Shown here piece after piece: positions 1-11,768 of a stretch of DNA of 64,000 nucleotides. The stretch lies in the NCBI RefSeq assembly GCF_036320965.1, contig NC_092271.1:26533536-26597535 (forward strand), read 5' to 3'. Every line of letters starts with the position of its first letter. The stretch's first letter is position 1. The translations under genes were made by a program, and so were the position numbers. The notes under the pieces are model-generated. The model was given only the letters and a program-made list of their open reading frames with translations, was not told the origin of the DNA and did not search any database. The DNA comes from Panulirus ornatus. Lineage: Eukaryota > Arthropoda > Malacostraca > Decapoda > Palinuridae.

Positions 1-1813
1 GCTCCGCGGGCATGACGAGGGCAATGGTGCGTAGCGGAGCCGACCTACTGCTCGATCTGCACAGTTTGTGTATTTACATCCCTCTCTGACTCATGGATGG
101 ATCCGTCACAGTTTGTATATTTATATTCGGACTTCGTATAATGGATGTGCCAGAGGTTTGTATCCATACATTCATTCTTAGTCTACAGCTAGCCAATACA
201 TTACACGTATACACTAGTTATAGAAAAATATCAAAAATAATAAAACAAATATACAAATTCTATTGGTTGGGAGACAGAAAGCCCCCACACTGATCTGATC
301 AGATACTACATTTACCTAAAGTGTGACCCACCGTCTACACGTTCATTTGATTAACTTGCACTAGCACCACTACCTCATGTCGTTCTATCATCCAATCTGA
401 AATCATCCCTACCTTTAGTTAACGCCATAAAGGAAAAGAAACGTTACTATCATCAACAATGATACACGACCGTACTCAATAACAACAACAACAACAATAA
501 TAATAATGATAATAATTATAATAATAATAATAATAATAATAAAGATAATAACAAATAGTGCTGAATGCACCCATCACTCGTGACATCAACGTGATGGGTC
601 AAGACACGGCCAACACCAGACTAGGTAGTCTCATGTTAAATTCATCACCTTCAGGCCTGTGACCTTTCCTCCTCTGGAGCGAGCCCATCATCGTGCACCA
701 TACACATGAGAGTGAGACAGGAAGCTTAAACCGATGAGGGAATGGTGAAATAGTCTGTGGTATTGAATCCCTTACGTCGAACAGACTTAGGTTAGTTACA
801 AGAGGATCAGAGATACACGTAAAATACATACAAATATAATAATACACACTATAACGAGTGAATATTTACTTTAAAAACTCGGAGAAAAATCGTACAGCGT
901 ATATAGCTTCACTCTCTCGGCTCATTCTCGATGTATACGCCCCCAGCACAGCTGATAATTAACACAGCCATCACCTAAAAAGGCTTTAACCTCGACACTA
1001 TTATCCCACTAGCTCCTAAATATAGAACAGCCATCGCCTCATCCACACATCAAGATTTCTGACAAAAAATCGACAAAAAAACCTGTCAAGAATCCACTTA
1101 ATAATACTCATATAAACAGACTCAAAACACCATGATGCATCTGCTTCACTACCTAATTTACAAGACTAAAATGGAGCACGTAAAACAAGGAATATCTTAC
1201 CAACGCCTACAGAGATATACGTCAATTCTAAACACGATACTGGAGTTTTCATCAGCACTAAATTTCTTACTTCCTATGATGAATCACCAAGTTATTTACC
1301 CGTTACTTTAGACAGTCTTGCGTCTACCACACGACCCAATCATAGGGCTACTCGAGAGAGTGACTGCGTTAGGGGCATCATGCTATGGTAAGGAAGGCCC
1401 CCTATGGACACACTGGACCTTGATTGGCTCAGTAACGTCATGAAGAGGAGCTCCCCCTAACTAGATACTGGACCTTGGCTGGACTGGTTTGGTAAGGTCG
1501 TGATCAAGAGACCCTCCGACCCACAGACTGGACCTTGGTAAGGTCGCGTAGTTCAGTCCTCCTGACTCATACTCGAATGAAAGTCTGCACAGGGCGAGGG
1601 AAAAAAATGTCAGGTGAGGTGACCTTCCCACTCACTCGTGGAAAATGACGGAGACAGAAACGCAGTGAGTGTATACACTCGACTGGCAGGATTGGTGGAG
1701 AAGGTGAAGGGGTGGAGAGTGAGAGAGAAAGATAACTAGAAGGAAGAGAGGAGGAGATACGGAAGAAGACAAGACAACCATCAGTAAGAAACACAAGGGA
1801 CATGAATGATAAT

Positions 1814-1817
<4 letters not shown>
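1..1817. other. Gene-free stretch
   Basis: AT-rich at first, with the AAC/AAT tract. A short imperfect direct repeat (ACTGGACCTTGGTAAGGTCG-like) recurs at about 1407-1550. No exon seen. Confidence 0.6.
478..556 (+). repeat. (AAC)n/(AAT)n microsatellite
   Basis: A trinucleotide tract: AAC units followed by interrupted AAT units. Confidence 0.95.

Positions 1818-1903
<86 letters not shown>
1818..1903 (+). repeat. (GA)n microsatellite, 86 bp
   Basis: A pure AG dinucleotide tract. Long Arg-Glu or Ser-Leu frames over it are not genes. Confidence 0.98.
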
Positions 1904-1908
<5 letters not shown>

Positions 1909-2046
1909 GTCTGGCGGTGATCAGGGAGGGCGGGAGGGAAACTGTGGGAAAGGAGCTGGGAAAGACAGATGGGACGGAGTTTGGGAGTTAATCTCTCGAC
2001 CTGTACAGCTGGGAGGGGAGGGAGGATGGGAGAGGACAAAGGGGAT

Positions 2047-2051
<5 letters not shown>

Positions 2052-2103
<52 letters not shown>

Positions 2104-2108
2104 GGGGG
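2052..2108 (+). repeat. (GA)n then G16 run
   Basis: A GA tract runs straight into 16 consecutive G (2093-2108). Confidence 0.98.
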
Positions 2109-2539
2109 CAGGGATGACCTACGGGAGATGACGAAGGAGTGGGGTAGAGGTGGATGGGAGGGGTAAATGGAGAAGGAACACCATCGGATGATGGTGTAGA
2201 TGGCGGAAACAACAAAGGCATGATTCTAAAATTTGGGTAGGGTAATGGAGCAATCTAGAGGGCTCCATCACGGTGATGGTGGTAGCGAGAGCGGCCCAGA
2301 GGGAGGGAGGGAGAAGGTAGCAGCCAGGTGAGAGCCACAAGGGACTAGCTGTATAGCTGGGAGAGGTTGGAGACGCAAGATGGGAGGAAGGATAAGAGGC
2401 GGTGTATGAGTGTGACGTGATGACAGTGACAGAGAGAGATTTGAGGTGAGGTGCGAAGTGTGAGGTGTGGGTGAATGACATGTGTGGGCGACACGGGAGG
2501 GTTAAGGTCATGAGTCAGTGGTACGAAAATTATTCAGTT

Positions 2540-2542
<3 letters not shown>

Positions 2543-2609
<67 letters not shown>
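2543..2609 (+). repeat. (TA)n microsatellite, 67 bp
   Basis: Pure TA alternation, self-complementary. Confidence 0.98.
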
Positions 2610-2611
<2 letters not shown>

Positions 2612-2945
2612 CCGGAGTTCCGGTAAAGGACACAAGCTCTAACCATTGCCAGGATTTAAATGAAACAATAACAAAAAATCGAAGGAAAATAAGTGTATGA
2701 AGAGACCAGGAAAATTTGATTACGACTTTTAGGAAAAAGGTAAACTGTCTCTTAAAAGAGGAGCAACTCGAAGCTTTAGGAAAGACTGGAGAAGGTAAGT
2801 TATTCCAAAGTCTGGCGGTGTAGGGAAAGGGTCAGGTCGCAGATGTTCGGGGAGGATATGGGAAGGTAAAGTATCCTACAGCCAAGCGGCGCAAGGAAAG
2901 AAACAGACATCACGACGGCCCATTACTCTTGAGTTGCCAACGGCT

Positions 2946-2974
2946 ACACACACACACACACACACAAAAAAAAA
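2946..2974 (+). repeat. (CA)n then A-run
   Basis: A short CA tract that ends in nine A, like a SINE or LINE tail. Confidence 0.9.
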
Positions 2975-3430
2975 GATCATGTGAAACAGAGGCTTGTCGA
3001 GTCTTAAGTGCTTTGGCTACTGGCGGGGACATATAAGGAACTAGCTTTGGGGAACAGAAACCGGAGTAATATCTACAGACGAGGGAAAGGGAACGTAGAG
3101 GAAGTTGGTCAAATCTTGAAGTCAGGCTGGAAGAGTTCTTAAGCAGGACAACTTAGGATTCGACTCTCTCAAAGTCAAGTTGACCTCACATCTCCCAGGT
3201 GTGAGAGCAGTGCCCCATACGCAGACACCTCAATGAAATGAAGAGGTAATGAGGACAGGTGAAAGGGGCAGAATGAGATGTGTGGGAGGTGGACGAGATG
3301 TGTACAAGTCATGGGAGGGGAGACATGTATGGGACATGAACGCGACTGCATTCCAGTCCCACAGTTCCATGTACTAGGCTGAAAATGGCTCCATACGTCC
3401 TTCCACTCGACTGGACCCCATCCCCACGTT

Positions 3431-3700
3431 ATGAGGAATGAAGTGACGAAGGGGCGTGGGGCGGAATGGGCGGTGGCGGCGGTCGGGCGGGCGGGGCGGG
3501 GTGAGGAGGGGCGGCTCTGTTTACTGGCTTATGTCCGCGACGGTACAAGGTCACAAGCAATAAAATGGCCGGAAGGGAACGCAGGCAGAAAAAGCCAGAG
3601 GGAGGGAGGAGGGCGCACGACGTCACTCGACAAACGAACCCCCGACCATAAAACCATCGCGTATGGAGGACTGGCCAAGGAGGGGGCGAGAAACGGGAGC
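3431..3700. promoter_or_regulatory. GC-rich, GC-box-dense patch
   Basis: GGGCGG, GGGCGGGCGGGGCGGGG and GAGGGGCGG crowd 3470-3515 in otherwise AT-balanced DNA, with many CpGs to about 3700. It looks like a CpG-rich promoter, but no transcript can be tied to it on either strand. Confidence 0.3.
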
Positions 3701-4639
3701 TACGGGAATGGTACAGGTGGACGCTCGGAACACAAGGAACGTGGTTCACGAGGAAGTAACAACGAGACAACTACGATTATCGAATGATAGAGAATAAGGG
3801 AGAGAGAGAGAACACGAGTCGAGGAGCATCAGAGTGACCACGGCACGTCGTATGAGGGGGCAGGAGACGGACGGGAAACGGGTGAGGCCAGGGGTGTGTA
3901 CGTAGGGACTTGTGTAGCGAGCTGGACAATGGTTTGGCCTCGGCCCTCCCCATACACACTGTGCTGATCAGTCTTGATCAATAATCTACTGTCATTCCCG
4001 GCGTGAGGGACCTGGTACAGAGGGCAGGACGGAGAATGAGTGTGGTCTTGGTGACGGCCTACTGCTGCATGGGTAAAGCGAAAACGGTCGAAATGCTGGG
4101 AAGGGTATCCACTAAACAACAGGTGAGGAGGGGGAGTAGAAGGAGGAAAAAGTATGAGTAAGGAGGAAGCGGAGGGAGGGGGACCTCAGCGGTGAGCGTC
4201 ACAGTGGATTCCCTCGTTGTGACAGGCCACCGCACACCAGCAACCTCACCACCACAACCTTAGCACCACCATCACCAAAACCTCACCATCACTACAACCT
4301 CACCATCACCTTCACCACCATCATAAACATCACACCACCAATGTCGTTAAAAACATGTCCCACCACCACCACCACCATTATCTCCCTCCTCCACCACTCC
4401 CCTCCCCCCAACAAGGACACCAGCACCCCAGCACTACACACGTACACAGGGGAAAAACTCTAACCTTGTAAAATCTGCTGCATCAGACTAAACACCAAAC
4501 TGTATCGCGACACACACTTTCCAACCTTATTTAAGCCTCCAGCAGTATCCAGTAAACCTCTGCGTCCATAACCAACCTTCTCGGTCCACTTCAGAGTATA
4601 ATCTCCACCAAAAATCAAAGCATAAGGTATTCCACCATA

Positions 4640-4835
4640 CCCAAGGGTCGTACCGTCCTGCTCGAGCAATTCCTTTGTGCTCGAAGGTCTTAACTCGCGT
4701 GCCCGAGTACTTCCGTCGTGTTCAAGGGTCGTACCGTCGTGCCTTAGGGCACATCGACGTGCTCAAGGGTCTTGCCGACGCAAGTAAGGTTCGTAAAGCC
4801 GTGCAAGGAGCAGTGCCTTCGTGCTCAAGTGGTCA
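4640..4835 (+). repeat. Degenerate 20-22-bp minisatellite
   Basis: Nine or so units of the type AAGGGTCGTACCGTCGTGCT, heavily mutated (for example AAGGTCTTAACTCGCGTGCC). Isolated similar units appear near 5250-5275 and 41866-41895. Confidence 0.65.
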
Positions 4836-4952
4836 GCAGGACATTACCATAAAATACCACACACGGAAGTGGAACCCACGTCAAAGAAACCACAAGGAAA
4901 GAAAACAGAGAACCCAAGCCACAGCTGGAAACCACACCACCACACCCTAACC

Positions 4953-4985
<33 letters not shown>
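4953..4985 (+). repeat. (CA)n microsatellite
   Basis: A pure CA tract of 33 bases. Confidence 0.97.
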
Positions 4986-4987
<2 letters not shown>

Positions 4988-5291
4988 CTACTCAAGGATA
5001 GACTTCCATACGTTGGGCTGTACGACAATAAGCTCCCGTCTACAGCACTACCTCACAAGGCATGTCCGTGGACGCGTCGGGAGGAGGGTGTGCAGGGTGT
5101 CGTCCGTGGGCACCTGGCGTGCAGCTCACCCGTCATCACGGACAAGAGGATTACGGTCAATGGCATCAGCACCCAAGACGACGTCGAAAGCACCGACTGT
5201 CATTAATTAATAACCCCCTCCTGAGGTCGAAGGTCACGCTCTCACACGAAAGGATCGTGCCTTCGTGCTCAATAGCCGTGTATTCGTAATC

Positions 5292-5309
5292 GGGGGGGGG
5301 GGGGGGGGG
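5292..5309 (+). repeat. G18 homopolymer
   Basis: Eighteen consecutive G. It could fold as a G-quadruplex or be a hard-to-sequence site. Confidence 0.95.
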
Positions 5310-5409
5310 TGTTAATCGTGTGCATAACTGACACAGGCGAAACTTGAAAACACGAATGAACTTGATACGGAAAACCTAATGATTACCGTATTCCCGTGTT
5401 TTCTTTCTC

Positions 5410-5785
5410 ATGAAGGGCTTTTCCTTTGACGTGCTCTCTATAGTGAGACACCCCTGCCACATGTTCTTTACTGTAAATTCATTCCTTTCCACATGTTCTC
5501 CACAGATGCTGTCTCCCACATGTTCTCTACACTGAGGGTCGTATCTTCCCACGTTTTCTATCGGAAACTTTCACTTCCTGGTTCTCTTCTGTGAGGGCCG
5601 TTCTCTTCCATATGTTCCCTATCGTGTTGGACATTCCCTCTCACATGTTCTTTACTAAAAGACGTTCTCTTCCACTGGTTCTCTACTGTGAGAGATGTTC
5701 CCTTCCACGAGTTCCCTACTGTCATGGGCGTTCCCTTCCACATGTTGCTCTCTACTGCCACGGGCGTTCCCTTCCGCATGTACCT
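5410..5785 (+). repeat. Decayed 33-bp minisatellite
   Basis: The motif TTCCACATGTTCTCTACTGT followed by a GGGCGTTCCC-like end repeats every 33-36 bases, clearest at 5669-5775 and more ragged toward 5410. On the minus strand it reads as an 11-residue repeat (KGTPxTVEN-like), probably by chance. Confidence 0.7.
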
Positions 5786-6540
5786 TAGTCCTGAATGAAT
5801 TTGTGCCAAGAAAAAACATCACCAACTGTACCTTGGAAGGCAGACAGTACAGCCCACAACTGGAAAGTTAAATATCCATTAATACCTGAGTTCCCATTCG
5901 TAACTGTAAACTTCAGGCAGAACCCAAACTCAAAAAAAAAATATATAGTTCAACCATCTCTGTGCTGGATAATACGTACTCTTCGCTTTAACAACACAAT
6001 AAAAACTGCTTCCCAGACCCCATCAAGGAAATACACATTGTTTCTATTCGAAACAAAAAAAAAATAAAAACTTTTACAAGCCTGAATCTGAGCAGCAATG
6101 TACGTTCTTCCCATCAGCATTTTACGAAGTGTGAAAAGAGCTTAAAAAGCTTTAACTCATCATGAACTTACCTGGCCACTTGACACTTAACAGAAACACT
6201 CGGAGATGAAACGCAGGCGCCTCACTTGGCCATAATTCCTGCCTCTGAAGCAAGAATAGACAAGGACCTAGTCTCCCGCCTCCTCCTCGTCCTTCAACAC
6301 AAACTGGGATGGCAGGAACGGCTCAATATCACCGACGAGAGGACGTGGGACACACCTGTCCCCAGCAACACAAGCATCCTCCTACCAAGAGGGCGGTGCA
6401 GACTACAGATCTAGAGCGAGATAAGGTGAGGCTGTGCAAGATACCATGGCTGGGATATCCCTACAATTCACATAGGATAAGAAAAGAGGAAAAGAACTGG
6501 AACAGTGGATAAGAAAGGTAGTACTGGCGCTACAGACTGC

Positions 6541-6750
6541 TACATACATCCTACGGGAGCCCCATCACTGTCCCTCAGCGGTAAATACGGCTACATACAT
6601 CCTGCAGGAACCCCATCACTGTCCCCCAGCGCTACACACTGCTACCTACATCCTGCTGGAGCCCCATCACTGTCCCTTGGCGCTACATACTGCTACCTAC
6701 ATCCAGCAGGAGACCCATCGCCGTTTCCTGCCTTTACACACCGCTACCTA
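6541..6750 (+). repeat. 51-bp tandem repeat, about four copies
   Basis: Units start at 6541, 6592, 6643 and 6694. In the plus frame each reads as 17 residues of the form YIHPAGTPSLSPSATHC. The frame from 6505 stays open through all copies and then enters a (CA)n tract. Treated as a minisatellite, not a gene. Confidence 0.85.
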
Positions 6751-6785
6751 GCATCCTGCAAGAGGCCCACATGGCCTGATTGGCT

Positions 6786-6786
<1 letters not shown>

Positions 6787-6819
<33 letters not shown>
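6787..6819 (+). repeat. (CA)n microsatellite
   Basis: A pure CA tract right after the 51-bp minisatellite region. Confidence 0.97.
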
Positions 6820-6821
<2 letters not shown>

Positions 6822-7588
6822 ATAATCAATGACTGAGAGCCATTAATTACACCTCGCCAAACGAGGAACCCCTCCATTCATCTCTGGCCCCATGTTATAC
6901 GAAGCAGATGCTTGCAATTAATACATGCTAAACGACGGACGAATCTACACTAACTCATGGAATGAGGTTGAAAGGAAAGCGTAGCAGTAAGAACAGCATC
7001 AGCAGAGAAATGATAATGATGATAAGGAACGAAACTTCCAGTAACGGAGGCATAAACGGGATGAGGAGGAGTCTAGGAAAAACGATTTACATAAACTGAA
7101 ACAGTTAGAAAATCACGGATCTTCGTTCACGAGACTTACGACATAAAACTGGCTTTCCGATGCTTTTACGTAGGCTGTAAACAAATCCATCACGCAGGGA
7201 TAACGCCGCAATTCCCCCGAATACCGTAAAACTTTTTCCTTTTTTCCGGAGAGAATAAATATGACGGGCGAGAGACGTTCACGAGGAGTAGACAATACAT
7301 TACTGTAACAAAAAATGCCAGGAAATACCACCAGAAATATCTCGGGGAAATACGAATACATTCACTTTTCCACGAACATTAAACAGAGCTTCAAAATCAA
7401 CAACGAATTAGGAAAAGAAATATGTATAAAGACATTAACAACAAGGCATGACCGTTGTGTTGTCTAGGATGAGGGAGTACATACCTATCAATGATTACCT
7501 ACAACCAGACACTTCTGCTTGAGGTGAGGCAAGGTAAGGTGCTACACTACTTCTGCAAGTCTTTCAGCTCTTGGATGATCTCGTACGT

Positions 7589-7591
<3 letters not shown>

Positions 7592-7671
<80 letters not shown>
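7592..7671 (+). repeat. (GA)n microsatellite, 80 bp
   Basis: A pure GA tract. Confidence 0.98.
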
Positions 7672-7674
<3 letters not shown>

Positions 7675-7679
7675 GTAAT

Positions 7680-10615
7680 GGCCATCACACAAGAGAGCTC
7701 GACCGTAAAAGTTCCCTTTCGAAAAGCGATTACAGCAATGATCAGGATCCTGTGGGGATAACAATGTGTGTTCCTCTCCAGTAAAGGAAACAGAAAAAAA
7801 AAAAAAATCAAATCAAGAAAGGGAAAAAAAAGTCACACATTTACGACGAAGGTCTTCAGACGTGTATCAAACACACACCACATATGGAAAAACAAATTCG
7901 CGTACGTAATATCTATCTAAAACCTCACCTAGTGTCCCAACTTTGCTCGCGCAGCACACATTACTGACACGCAGATCTCAAGGATCAAATCAAAGGTGGC
8001 ATCATCGCTGTGCGTAAAATAGTTGAAGATTATCAATGCCTGATAAAGCCCATGAAACTTATCAAAAACATAGCGGCATATGTGATAACGGCAGTTCTAT
8101 TTGACTCCGCGTTTATTAAACAAAATATGAAACATGAAAAAAAAATTCATCTCACTATTGCGGTTTTAAAGAGCGATATTTTCTCCTTCGTCTTGCGTTA
8201 TTCTTCATATCAAATACTTCCCAAAAGAAATTAATCATAATGTGGAACGATCAAGTAATTTTAAATCTGCATAATAGGATCTTGATACCTAACAGAAAAC
8301 TATAAAATTGAAATCATGTTACATTAAAAAGGAAACCTAAACACAGAGAAAATACAAATTCCTTATACTATTAATTTATCTATTATGAAGCCTCCAAAAG
8401 GGCCACTCTGGTTTCCTCCTTTCATATGTCTCAAAGATACATTCATACATTCAAAAATTACAATATAAACACTAAGTATGGCATTATACCATAACAAACT
8501 GTGAACTTCCTCTCTCATGTAATCACGTTACCCAAATTGAAATGGTTTCCACTATAGCTGTACCCTCACACAAATATGAATGTGCTAGTTTTCGTAAAAG
8601 GTACTGGAAAACGCCATAAGATAACGGGTATCGTAGCAACAAACCTACTTGCATATCCCACTTGACTACAATGCTCTTTCAGACATTACCAGAGCCAGAC
8701 ACGCTACAAGAACTTCCAAGCATGATGGAAGTGTACGACGAGCCAGTGATGCAAATTTTCGCACGAGGCATTTTCCCAGAGTGGAAGTCTTAGAAACCTC
8801 ACACAATAATCCTACAAACGTGCTTCTGCTGAGGAGGCACAAGATGGATCATGCAGGGGAGAAGGAACCCAGAACTTTATTCATGACTATCTCTGGAATG
8901 ATTCACGTAAATTCTACAGCCAAATATAATATAATGATGGTGTGATCCCTGACACGCGCTGTAAAGGTATCAACTTTAGACTACTACCACGGCTTACGCC
9001 TTTGAGTTCGACAACCCCTGAGATCGATAAGTTGCCATAGTACTCATCATACTCAGGGAGTCATTGTACTCGAGGTTTGTAATTGGTCGTCCTCAGGAAG
9101 CCGTCATCGTCCTCAAGAGAGTTAAGTAATCATTAATAAAAGGGGGCCCCCTTTTCTACCGTTTTCCGTAATCATTCTCACTGTATCATCCCATACCATA
9201 ACAATAAACAATGAATGACAAGTGGAAACAATGTTACACGCACGCCACCGTACCACGTATTATGTATTGAAGAGTGAATAACTGCACTTCAACAACGGTA
9301 TCAACTGAATGACCTCACGGAAAGACTGTATTGAATATACAAAGTGGCCAACTGACATCGATAATCGCACGGTGTAAGAGGATCAAGCACCAACGTTAGC
9401 GCGTCCCCCACCGGGTCATGTTTCATGTGATCGCTCGCTACTGCTTCTTGCGAATATGCTACGGGCTTTAGTCAAATCATGGCACCTCAAGCCACCACTT
9501 GAACTGACGTTATTATATTTTCATCTTATATGAAAAATCTTTCGTCCTCCAAAAGATATCTCCTCTTTTAATACATTCATAAAGCAACGGCGAGAAACTC
9601 GCTAAAATGTAGCAAGTCTAATTTACATATTCATAAATACCTTCACATAAATCATAAAGTAATATGGAATAACATCAAAAATGTTAAACTTCGAGCTCTA
9701 CCTACCTGATAATTACCATAACCTTTTACAAGAGGGTCCTTCCAATCAGCCCTCACTCCATAGTTACTATATCTTCTGAGTACAACAATGAATAAAATTT
9801 CGTAGGCAATCAAAGCTCTGGGTTCTAATGAATGAAGTCTCAATTCTATCTCAGTAAAAATATGACTGAAATCATTACTTTAAATTCAAATCCTAATTTT
9901 TTGAAAAAGTAAACACATTCTTCTTTTCACTGCATCGATATCAGATTCTGTAATCATTCACATACAGTAATTACAGGCACAATTAAAAAATAGGTCATAT
10001 ACAATGCCAGGAGAATAGAACTAGACATAATTCTTTTAAACAATTGTTAGTCGTTTATCAATAGAAATGCAATAACATTAAACATACCATAACTTTTCAC
10101 TTATCATTTTGTACTGTCAAATAAAACTGATATTCTAGAATAAAATGTCCTGGTGTTTTACGAAATCAACATAGTTAACGAATTTCTTATGTTCTTTGAC
10201 ATCCATTTTCACCTCTAACAGAATAGAATTTTCTAAAATACGATGTACAATATCTGAAAAACAAAAAATTATTTTGAGCACTCGCATTTAGATTAAAAAA
10301 AACGGGAAAATTAATTGTACATCTGCCTGATTTACTCTGGTTAAATGCTTTATTTCAGCACAACATTTGTCAACCATGAACAATTATTTCACAATATCGC
10401 TTCGGTGAAAGTTGCTCTCGAATAAGTAACTGGATATGAAATATTCATAACGGGAAATGCCTCACCCAAAGGAACCAGAAGACCCTCATGACTGTACTCA
10501 TTTCCCTCTAATGACAATGATACATCCTCATCGTTGAGGTGATCTCCCTTGGAGGCAAAGTTCGTAACAAATGTTATTGCTATTAGTGATTACTATATGC
10601 CATGAGTTTCACACT

Positions 10616-10618
<3 letters not shown>
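7680..10618. other. Gene-free stretch, AT-rich
   Basis: No exon or repeat family seen. It contains one 18-bp perfect palindrome at 9138-9155. A 98-codon frame at 8649-8945 has no recognisable motif. Confidence 0.55.

Positions 10619-10686
<68 letters not shown>
10619..10686 (+). repeat. (TA)n microsatellite, 68 bp
   Basis: A pure TA tract about 1 kb upstream of the SF3A3 start codon. Confidence 0.98.
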
Positions 10687-10688
<2 letters not shown>

Positions 10689-11650
10689 AACCCAATGTAC
10701 GATTACTAAATTCAAATTCTTTGCGTCTAGTTCTCTTTACAGGAACAAATGTTACGTAAATAATTACTTCGATTCGCGAATATGACTGAAATCATATTTA
10801 AAGCATTACAATAACTTTACGAACCCTGGTGATATAAATATATATTACTCTTTAAGTACATAATTATTAATAGATTATTACGCTATTTCTGGATTAGACA
10901 CCAGCTGACGGACAAATTTCTCAAAGAATAGGTACACACAATTCCCACATGCAAGACCAATTAAGTTTTAAAGAATTACAGTACACCAGCCAGGTTCTAT
11001 CTCCTGGCAAGAGCAATTCACTGTTATATTTACACAAATCTGCTCAAATTCAACGAGTTTTACTTACCCCGTTCGCTCCCACTGGGTCTCCTAGGTGTTC
11101 ACATACAAGAAAATACTATCCTTTGGTTTTCTAATTCACTACAAGTGGAAATATCAGTCAAGAAGCATGTAAACAAGACACAACAACCCACACATCACAA
11201 CTCTCAACTGCAGACGATTGTTTTCGTCTGTCACAACCCTGACGCTCAGAGCTGCCCACAGATGGCACCACTGTACACAAGCACCACCACAACTCATCTA
11301 CATATACATTTTCACTTCTTGGGCTGACAACTACTCATCTAATAAATCAATATATTCGCACTTACTATCCGGGGGTGGTGGTCGTGATCTTAAGGCGAAG
11401 CTGTGCACATATGAAGAGGTCCAAAGTTCATACTGAAGTGAACACAGCTTGGGATTTACAGAATTCTGAAAATACTTTACCAATTAATACACACTTTATA
11501 AAAAAGTATTTCTATTAAAAGAATTTTTCCTCGTGGGAGTAAAACTATCACAATATTAACTATTATAAAATTATTTAAAGAACCATCCTCAAGTCTTTAC
11601 ATGTTTGTTTACATCGTGAGCCTTGTCCACAAACGTTCTTAGATTTTCGT
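10687..11650. other. Upstream region of SF3A3
   Basis: The SF3A3 promoter and 5' UTR exon should lie here, but I see no TATA box, GC box or unambiguous donor. Confidence 0.4.
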
Positions 11651-11672
11651 TCTTTTTCAGGTGTAATAAAGT

Positions 11673-11768
11673 ATGGATACTATACTTGAACAACAGAGAC
11701 GATATCATGAAGAAAGAGAAAGATTAATGGCTGCTATGGTTAAGGAATGCCTTCACAGAAAGAGTTCA
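11673..11768 (+). CDS. SF3A3: SF3A3 coding exon 1
   Basis: Codes residues 1-32 ([14 protein letters not shown] onward) and ends in phase 0 at a strong GTAAGT donor. A pyrimidine-rich stretch ending in CAG sits 12 bases before the ATG (11651-11660). It looks like a 3' splice site, so the true 5' UTR may begin in an unmapped upstream exon. Confidence 0.95.

Larger units (their letters stand above)
2110..4639. other. Gene-free stretch
   Basis: Holds microsatellites and the GC-box patch. Purine-rich low complexity runs from 2100 to 2500, and CACCAT-type low complexity from 4225 to 4420. Nothing with exon character was seen. Confidence 0.55.

Noticed and set aside
1802..2131. Long Arg-Glu, Ser-Leu, Thr-His and Cys-Val frames over dinucleotide tracts (here and at 7.6, 48.4, 58.0, 60.4, 61.0, 61.8 and 62.9 kb)
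   Set aside because: They are translations of simple microsatellites with no flanking exon signals.
2640..3160. Possible LINE or gene remnant in minus-strand reading (QTLEYLTFSSL-like)
   Set aside because: Resembles dispersed repeat sequence, but I could not find a chain of recognisable RT or other motifs.
8649..8945. 98-codon plus-strand frame
   Set aside because: No recognisable motif, no splice context and no promoter. Within chance for a 64-kb window.
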